Assembly: GCA_037414955.1 (NCBI GenBank)
Contig: JBBEWH010000073.1
Location: 38,394 to 102,393, forward strand
Source: Phytohabitans sp037414955
Lineage (GTDB): Bacteria > Actinomycetota > Actinomycetes > Mycobacteriales > Micromonosporaceae
DNA length: 64,000 nt
Direction of reading: 5' to 3'
The position numbers and the translations under genes were made by a program. Below, in pieces: positions 59,092-64,000 of the stretch. Under the pieces are notes generated by a model. That model was given only the letters and a program-made list of their open reading frames with translations, ran no database searches and was not told the DNA's origin. How positions within the stretch are numbered: position 1 is the first letter of the stretch; each line of letters starts with the position of its first letter.

Positions 59092-60833
59092 TGAGCGGCG
59101 CACGGAAGGCTCTGATCGTCGCCAATGACACGTACGAGCACGAGGGGCTCAAGCACCTCCTGGCGCCCGCCGCGGACGCCGCGGCCTTGGCCACGGTCCT
59201 CGGCGACCCTCAGATCGGCGACTTCGACGTGCGCGTGGTGCGTAACGAGCCCGCGCATGTCATCCAGGCACAGATCGAGGATCTATTCTCCGAGAGCCGC
59301 GCCGAGGATCTGCTCCTGCTGCACTTTTCCTGCCACGGATTGAAGAGCGAGTCCGGGGAGTTGTTCTTCGCCGCCCGCAACACCCGCCCGAACCGGCTCG
59401 GGTCCTCCGCGACCTCCGCCGCCTTCGTCCAGCGGTGCATGCGGGCGAGCCGGTCGCGCAGCATCGTGCTGTTGCTGGACTGCTGCTACGGCGGTGCGTT
59501 CAGCCAGGGCGTGACGGTGCGCGCGGCCGGAGACGTCAACGTGCTGGACAGCTTTCCTGGCAAAGGGCTGGGCGGCGGACGCGGCCGGGCGGTGATCACC
59601 GCGTCCAGCGCGATGGAGTACGCCTTCGAAGGAGACCAACTCTCCGATGACCACAGCTCGCGGCCGTCCGTCTTCACCTCCGCTCTGGTCGAGGGCTTGG
59701 CCACCGGCGACGCGGACCGCGACCAGGACGGCTGGGTCTCGCTCAACGAGCTCTACGACTACGTGTTCGACCGCGTGCGGGAGCGGAACCCGCACCAGAC
59801 CCCCAGCCGAGACGTGGAGATGCAGGGCGAGCTGTACCTGGCCCGCCGCGGCCGCTCGGTCGTCGCGCCCGCGCCGTTGCCGCCCGAGTTGCGGGCGGTG
59901 ATCGATCATCCGCTCGCCCACGTCCGGGCGGGCGCGGTGCGGGAGCTCGCGCGCGTGGCGCGGGGAAGGCACGCCGGGCTGGCGCTGGCCGCGAGGCTGG
60001 CCCTCCAAGGCCTCGCCGACGATGACAGCCGCACGGTGGCGGCCGCGGCGGCCGCGGCTCTTGGCGCCGTCGACCAGGAGCAGGCCACGACGGAGGCCGC
60101 GGTGCCCGGTACCCCATCGCCGCTCGCCCAGCGGGCGGAGAGCTCGGCACCGGACACCCCGAGCGGCCGTGCTGAAGGTCCACCACAGCGATCTCCGGCC
60201 GATCGCTGGCGCATCCGGGCGTTCCCGCGGCGCCGTCGTTCGATCTATGTCGCCGGAGCCGCGGTGGTGCTCGTGGTCGCCGCCGCGGCCGCGGTGCTGC
60301 TGATCTGGGATCCCGGTGACGGGCGCACCGAGGATGGCCCGCTGCGGCAGGCGGAGTTCGCGGCGACTTCCCCGTGGCGGCTCGTCGTCCGCGACAACAT
60401 CTCGGTCGCGGACAACGGTTGCGACGTCACCGTCACGAAGGTCGACAGCGGCGAGGAGATCGCCACAATAACGGACGCGTACGGCACGAGTTCGTACCAG
60501 ATGCGCGAGACGGGCACCCTGCGGTGGGCGGCGAACGACCCGGGGTGTCTGGTGATTCTGCGGTCCGGCGCGGGAAAGGCCACGCCGCCGTTCGCCCATG
60601 AGTCCGGTGGCGACACCGACGCCTTCGACGCCCGCGGCCGGGTCGCCGTCGAGGTCGCGGACTTCATCGGCAACCCTGAGTGCAAATTCGTCCTTCGAGA
60701 CGCCGCGGACGGACAGCAGTTGGACTTCGGCTCGGCGCGTCCGGGTGGCGGGCCGGTTCTCCTCGACCCTGCCGGACGCTCCTCGGTCTACGTCGCCAAT
60801 CCCCACTGTGGAATACGCATCTCGTCCGGATGA
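59091..60833 (+). CDS. Caspase-like protease with membrane anchor (EACC1 effector)
   Basis: A 580-residue protein. Residues ~1-260 form a caspase-like peptidase with the catalytic dyad H82 (HFSCHGLK) and C132 (LLDCCYGGAF). A short helical, HEAT-like segment (~275-345), a Pro/Ser linker, one transmembrane helix (~385-405) and a ~170-residue extracytoplasmic region follow. That region holds two similar halves, each with two Cys (GCDVTVTK ... PGCLVI; ECKFVLRD ... PHCGIR). It is translationally coupled to EACC1. It is likely a suicidal or signal-triggered protease in a conflict system (inference). Confidence 0.85.
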   Translation: MSGARKALIVANDTYEHEGLKHLLAPAADAAALATVLGDPQIGDFDVRVVRNEPAHVIQAQIEDLFSESRAEDLLLLHFSCHGLKSESGELFFAARNTRPNRLGSSATSAAFVQRCMRASRSRSIVLLLDCCYGGAFSQGVTVRAAGDVNVLDSFPGKGLGGGRGRAVITASSAMEYAFEGDQLSDDHSSRPSVFTSALVEGLATGDADRDQDGWVSLNELYDYVFDRVRERNPHQTPSRDVEMQGELYLARRGRSVVAPAPLPPELRAVIDHPLAHVRAGAVRELARVARGRHAGLALAARLALQGLADDDSRTVAAAAAAALGAVDQEQATTEAAVPGTPSPLAQRAESSAPDTPSGRAEGPPQRSPADRWRIRAFPRRRRSIYVAGAAVVLVVAAAAAVLLIWDPGDGRTEDGPLRQAEFAATSPWRLVVRDNISVADNGCDVTVTKVDSGEEIATITDAYGTSSYQMRETGTLRWAANDPGCLVILRSGAGKATPPFAHESGGDTDAFDARGRVAVEVADFIGNPECKFVLRDAADGQQLDFGSARPGGGPVLLDPAGRSSVYVANPHCGIRISSG

Positions 60834-60911
60834 CGTCCGCGCCGCCACTCCAGTCAGGAGGGTCGCGGTCGCAACGACCTGATGGCCGACGGCGGCCGGG
60901 CGTCGCGGTAT

Positions 60912-60942
60912 GGGGTCCCGGGCGGAACCCGCCCGGGACCCC
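60912..60942. terminator. Hairpin terminator after the caspase gene
   Basis: A perfect 14-bp GC-rich stem (GGGGTCCCGGGCGG with its complement) with a 3-nt loop, followed by the pyrimidine tract CTTCCTTCCCCC. Confidence 0.8.
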
Positions 60943-61372
60943 TTCCTTCCCCCTACCCCCAAGAAAGCCTCGATACCGGCGCCGGCGAACGGTCACCGGG
61001 CTGCCAGCCGCGAAACGATCTGTACGTGACGTTGCGCATCAGGGCCAGACCGCGCTGTCGGCCTCTGGCGCGCCCGTACCGTATATGCGGGTCGGGAAGT
61101 CGTGTCGGCTTCCCCCACGTTGACGGGCGTCATTTGGTGAGTCGGCGATGATCGCCGCAACGAGACTGGGGCCTGAACAGCAACCGATCATCGGTCAGCA
61201 GAGTCATGGTCCCGGTCATCAAGAACCCTCAGGGCGACGGAACGCGGCATATGCGGGATCCCGCCACCGGGGACCGGGGTGACATCGCCACACTACACCC
61301 CGCCACCACCCAGCGCCGCGTTTCAAGCCGCCAACTGTTTCCCGCCCAACGGTGACGCCGCTGGCGGGAGGC
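60943..61372. other. Intergenic region without a recognisable gene
   Basis: About 430 bp between the caspase terminator and a minus-strand small ORF. The short open frames here look random; I see no conserved domain, repeat or clear hairpin. Confidence 0.5.
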
Positions 61373-61729
61373 TTATATGTTGCCTTGATCTGCTTCCCGC
61401 TCAAGGTCACCGAAATCGCTCTCGGCCACCGTCGCTTGCTCGGTGCTGAGAGTCCCGCGCCGGAGGCCCACGATCCATCGCCGTAGCCGTGCCGCTGAGA
61501 TGCCCTGATTGCGCTGGAGGTTTTCGATGACCCGAACCAGGCGTGTCGACCCGGGACGCCCGCTCGGCTCCGCGACTTCGGTCAGCCGGGTATCCAGTTC
61601 GTCGAGTTGGGCGAGTTCATCAGCGGCAAGTCGTTGTCCCTGCCGGTAGCGGATGACCGCGGCCACACCGGCCGCCGCCAGTACCGCGAGGGCAACGCCG
61701 GCGAGCGCCCTGGTCGTTGCCTTGGCCAT
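61373..61729 (-). CDS. Small membrane-anchored protein of unknown function
   Basis: A 118-residue protein starting MAKATTRALAG with one helix (VALAVLAAAGVAAVI) and a charged, probably helical cytoplasmic part (ELAQLDELDTRLTEV, then RLRRWIVGLRRG). ATG 61729 follows GGAAG; the frame stays open upstream to 61891. I do not recognise the family, and the divergent BON gene is the only neighbour on that side. Confidence 0.5.
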   Translation of the reverse strand: MAKATTRALAGVALAVLAAAGVAAVIRYRQGQRLAADELAQLDELDTRLTEVAEPSGRPGSTRLVRVIENLQRNQGISAARLRRWIVGLRRGTLSTEQATVAESDFGDLEREADQGNI

Positions 61730-61889
61730 AGCCGCTTCCGTCTGCTTGAACAGCGCGTCGACGGCCTCCCCGGGCCGCCTGCCGCCTGCAACCGGAGCAG
61801 GCGCTGTTCGTGAGACTACTCGCTCCGGGGAGAACACCGTCGGGCGGCGGCCCTGGCGCATTTGCCGGCAGGGGTCCATCGTTAGCCTC

Positions 61890-62357
61890 ATGGCGCAGAC
61901 CTCGCACGGGACGGACCGGGACCTTCACACGGGCATCGCTGACCGGCTAAGGCGCATGGCCGGTGAGACCGCGCATGTCGGCGTCACGATCCGGAGCGGG
62001 ATGGTGGTGCTCCCTGGCGAGGTCGCCAGCCACGCCGAACGCCTGGAGACCAGGCGGGCCGCGATGGGCGCGCCTGGTGTGCGTGGCGTCGCCGACGAGA
62101 TGGCGGTGCGCGAGCCGGGCACGCCCGGCACCGCTGACGTCGACCTCGCCAAACTGGCCGACCGGCTGCTGGCCACCGACGCCGCCGTGCCGGCCGGCGC
62201 CATCCGGGCCGGCGTGCGCGGCTCAGTGCTCACGCTTTCGGGCACGGTGGACGTGACCGGGCAGCGGGACGCCGCCGCACGCGCGGTCCAGAACATCCGG
62301 GGCATCGTCGGGCTCTGCAACGACATCCGCGTCGCCAGGGCGCGCGAGGATAGGTAG
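61890..62357 (+). CDS. Two-BON-domain protein
   Basis: A 155-residue protein with two BON domains: GVTIRSGMVVLPGEVASHAERLETRRAA (first) and GAIRAGVRGSVLTLSGTVDV (second). The second has the standard hydrophobic-Gly pattern. BON domains bind membranes or lipids and are often linked to osmotic stress. No signal peptide is visible. Its TAG is adjacent to the start of the transglutaminase-like gene, so the two are co-transcribed. Confidence 0.75.
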   Translation: MAQTSHGTDRDLHTGIADRLRRMAGETAHVGVTIRSGMVVLPGEVASHAERLETRRAAMGAPGVRGVADEMAVREPGTPGTADVDLAKLADRLLATDAAVPAGAIRAGVRGSVLTLSGTVDVTGQRDAAARAVQNIRGIVGLCNDIRVARAREDR

Positions 62358-63173
62358 ATGCGGAGCCGCCAAGTACGGGTGGGATGCCAGTTCGTGTACG
62401 TGGCGGACGTGGCGACACCGACAGTGTTCCAAGTGCAGCCACAGCAGGGCGACGGGGTAGTCATCGCCAGCGAGCGCTGGTCGTTCGCGCCCGAAACGCC
62501 GGCACGGACCTACACCGACCTGTACGGCAACCCCTGCCTGCGGCTGGTGCTCGCGCCCGGCACGTCGACCCTGCGGTACGAGGCGATCGCGGTGGTGCCG
62601 GATACGACCGAGGCGGTCGACCCGCACGCGCCGGAACTGGCACCGCAGGACCTGCCGGACGAGACACTGATCTATACGCTGCCGAGCCGCTACTGCCTGC
62701 CCGACATGCTCGGTGACGAGGCGTGGACGCGGTTCGGGTCGCTGCCGCCCGGCTACGGACGAGTTGCGGCGATCTGCGACTACGTCAACGGGCATCTTGA
62801 GTTCCGTTACGGCAGCAGCACGGCCCGGTCGAGCTCCGTCGACGTCAACGCCTCAGGCTTCGGGGTGTGCCGCGACTTCACCCACCTGGCGATCTCGTTC
62901 TGCCGGGCACTGAACATCCCCGCCCGATACGTGTTCGGGTACCTGCCGGATCTGGACGTCGAGCCGGATACGGCGCCGATGGACTTCGCCGCCTGGATGG
63001 AGGTCTGGCTCGGCGACCGCTGGTGGACGTTCGACCCACGCAACAACCGTCCGCGCAAGGGTCGGATCCTCATCGGGCGCGGCCGCGACGCCTCTGACGT
63101 GGCGATGGCCACCACCTTCGGCGGTCCGTATCTGGAATCCATGGCCGTGCACGCTGAAGAAACGCCGCGTTGA
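62358..63173 (+). CDS. Transglutaminase-like protein
   Basis: A 271-residue protein with an N-terminal beta domain and a transglutaminase core: the Cys of SGFGVCRDFTHLAI, the ARYVFGYLPDL strand, and AWMEVWLGDRWWTFDPRNN with the Asp. The position normally held by the catalytic His is Ala here (DFAAW), although some family members show other residues at that point. It may be a cytoplasmic hydrolase or an inactive scaffold. ATG 62358 directly follows the BON stop. Confidence 0.8.
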   Translation: MRSRQVRVGCQFVYVADVATPTVFQVQPQQGDGVVIASERWSFAPETPARTYTDLYGNPCLRLVLAPGTSTLRYEAIAVVPDTTEAVDPHAPELAPQDLPDETLIYTLPSRYCLPDMLGDEAWTRFGSLPPGYGRVAAICDYVNGHLEFRYGSSTARSSSVDVNASGFGVCRDFTHLAISFCRALNIPARYVFGYLPDLDVEPDTAPMDFAAWMEVWLGDRWWTFDPRNNRPRKGRILIGRGRDASDVAMATTFGGPYLESMAVHAEETPR

Positions 63174-63228
63174 ACCCACCCGCGAGATCGGTCGCACAGG
63201 TGTACGGTGGAGCTACTCCGGACTCGAC

Positions 63229-63285
63229 GACATCCCGAAAATCCTGAGGTGCCCGCCACGCCGGCCTAACCCCTCAGGGGATGTC
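63229..63285 (+). promoter_or_regulatory. Leader hairpin covering the DUF5994 ribosome-binding site
   Basis: GACATCCC (63229-63236) pairs with GGGATGTC (63278-63285), and inside it CCTGAGG (63243-63249) pairs with CCTCAGG (63272-63278). The right arm includes the purine-rich SD AGGGG and ends directly at the ATG. Such a structure would hide the ribosome-binding site unless opened. Confidence 0.55.
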
Positions 63286-63921
63286 ATGTCCAACGACATG
63301 CACCGCACCCGCAACGTGTCCGCTGATCGGACAGGCACGGCGCCGCCGCAGGTCCCGGCAAGTCCGCGCGCGATGCCACGAGCTGCTGACCGGTGGCCAC
63401 CCAGAGGCATGACGGTCGTCTCGCTGACGCCGCCTTCCATCCCGCGGCTGCGAGTGGAACCCACCGGCTCACGCCGCACCCTGCTGGACGGCGGTTGGTG
63501 GCCCCGCTCGACCGACCCCGTCGCCGAGTTGCCCGGCCTCGTGCTGGCCATCGACGAACTCCGTGGCCCCGTCACCCGGCTGATCCTCGCCGCCCGGGGC
63601 TGGGACACCTATCCACACCGCCTCGGCATCGCGCACCGGATCCTGCTGCTGACCTTCTTCGTCAGCCAGCCGGTCTGCCTGCTCACCGCACTGTGCGCCA
63701 ACCGTGACCGGGTCGATCTGCTCGTCATCCCGCCCCAGACCGCCGACGGCACCGCCGACGCGGCGATGAGCCTGGCCGCCACCGCCGACAACCGGATCCA
63801 CGCCGAACACATCCTCCTCACCGTCAGCGCACTCAGCCCTCGCCCCGCCGACAACGCCGCCGAACAGGCGCGGGCGGCCGACGGCGGTCCCCGGCAAGCC
63901 ATCCCCTCGCTGTCCGAGTAG
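63286..63921 (+). CDS. DUF5994 family protein
   Basis: A 211-residue protein with the DUF5994 core: RRTLLDGGWWPRSTDPVAEL, then GPVTRLILAARGWDTYPHRL and DLLVIPPQTA. Actinomycetes often have several paralogues; the function is unknown. ATG 63286 lies at the base of a leader hairpin that sequesters its SD, so translation is probably controlled. Confidence 0.82.
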   Translation: MSNDMHRTRNVSADRTGTAPPQVPASPRAMPRAADRWPPRGMTVVSLTPPSIPRLRVEPTGSRRTLLDGGWWPRSTDPVAELPGLVLAIDELRGPVTRLILAARGWDTYPHRLGIAHRILLLTFFVSQPVCLLTALCANRDRVDLLVIPPQTADGTADAAMSLAATADNRIHAEHILLTVSALSPRPADNAAEQARAADGGPRQAIPSLSE

Positions 63922-63942
63922 CGCCCGAGGTGGTATCCCATC

Positions 63943-63956
63943 CATGATCAAGGCGT
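63943..63956. repeat. Palindromic element copy G, left arm at window edge
   Basis: CATGATCAAGGCGT matches the left arm of the 56-bp element, then diverges at the same point where copy A is interrupted. Its right half may lie beyond the window. Confidence 0.5.
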
Positions 63957-64000
63957 GGCGCCCGGCCGTGGAAAGCCGAGAGGGGGGCCGGGGTCGTGGG

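Noticed and set aside
60943..61372. Short open frames between the caspase terminator and the small membrane protein
   Set aside because: They have no ribosome-binding sites, conserved motifs or coupling with neighbours.

Overview
The window is high-GC DNA with GTG starts, overlapping start/stop codons and typical actinomycete families (SARP regulator with NB-ARC and TPR, DUF222-HNH, GlnX/GlnH, ECF sigma factors, EACC1). This points to a filamentous actinomycete, most likely Micromonosporaceae; that assignment is inference. I saw no tRNA, rRNA, CRISPR array or intact transposase.

1-10138 (+): an extracellular polysaccharide locus. It holds the C-terminus of a secreted carbohydrate-active protein, a secreted GH43 enzyme, a WxL-like surface protein with its WxL-interacting (DUF916-type) partner, and a secreted GH127-type beta-L-arabinofuranosidase with an inserted LamG domain. 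Three of these proteins end in the same ~95-residue two-Cys module. 10857-18856 (+): a small secreted protein, a heparinase II/III-like lyase coupled to a PL7 alginate-lyase-type protein, a secreted PQQ-type sugar dehydrogenase, and a complete PQQ pathway: pqqA (48 codons), pqqC, a pqqD-pqqE fusion and pqqB.

18912-25808 (-): GlnH/GlnX-like signalling proteins without PknG, then an ECF sigma / zinc-finger membrane protein / ABC exporter operon. 25815-28769 is a gene graveyard (AraC, NmrA, hemC and XRE remnants) around a DUF222-HNH gene that carries a LexA-box-like site. 28766-42668 holds GNATs, a CBM2-FN3 protein, a DUF4394 protein, a SARP regulator, RidA/TetR, a lipoprotein, DUF402, an RCC1-repeat protein, a DGPF/ECF42 pair and PlsB.

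42790-50584: an MFS exporter divergent from an HxlR-peroxiredoxin fusion, a sugar-binding lipoprotein with a membrane GGDEF-EAL protein, a truncated TauD/TfdA oxygenase and a GNAT. 50549-56390 (-) is cydA-cydB-small membrane ORF-cydD-cydC. 58702-60833 (+) is an EACC1-caspase pair of the kind linked to biological-conflict systems. The window ends with BON, transglutaminase-like and DUF5994 proteins, the last behind a leader hairpin that covers its ribosome-binding site.

The most unusual signal is a dispersed 56-bp palindromic element: four full copies of identical length plus three partial or interrupted ones. It usually sits at gene 3' ends, where it often supplies the stop codon. One copy is read through in frame and forms the linker between the PqqD and PqqE domains. 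In each full copy one strand is open and encodes a similar ~19-residue peptide. This resembles the protein-inserting palindromic elements described in Rickettsia.
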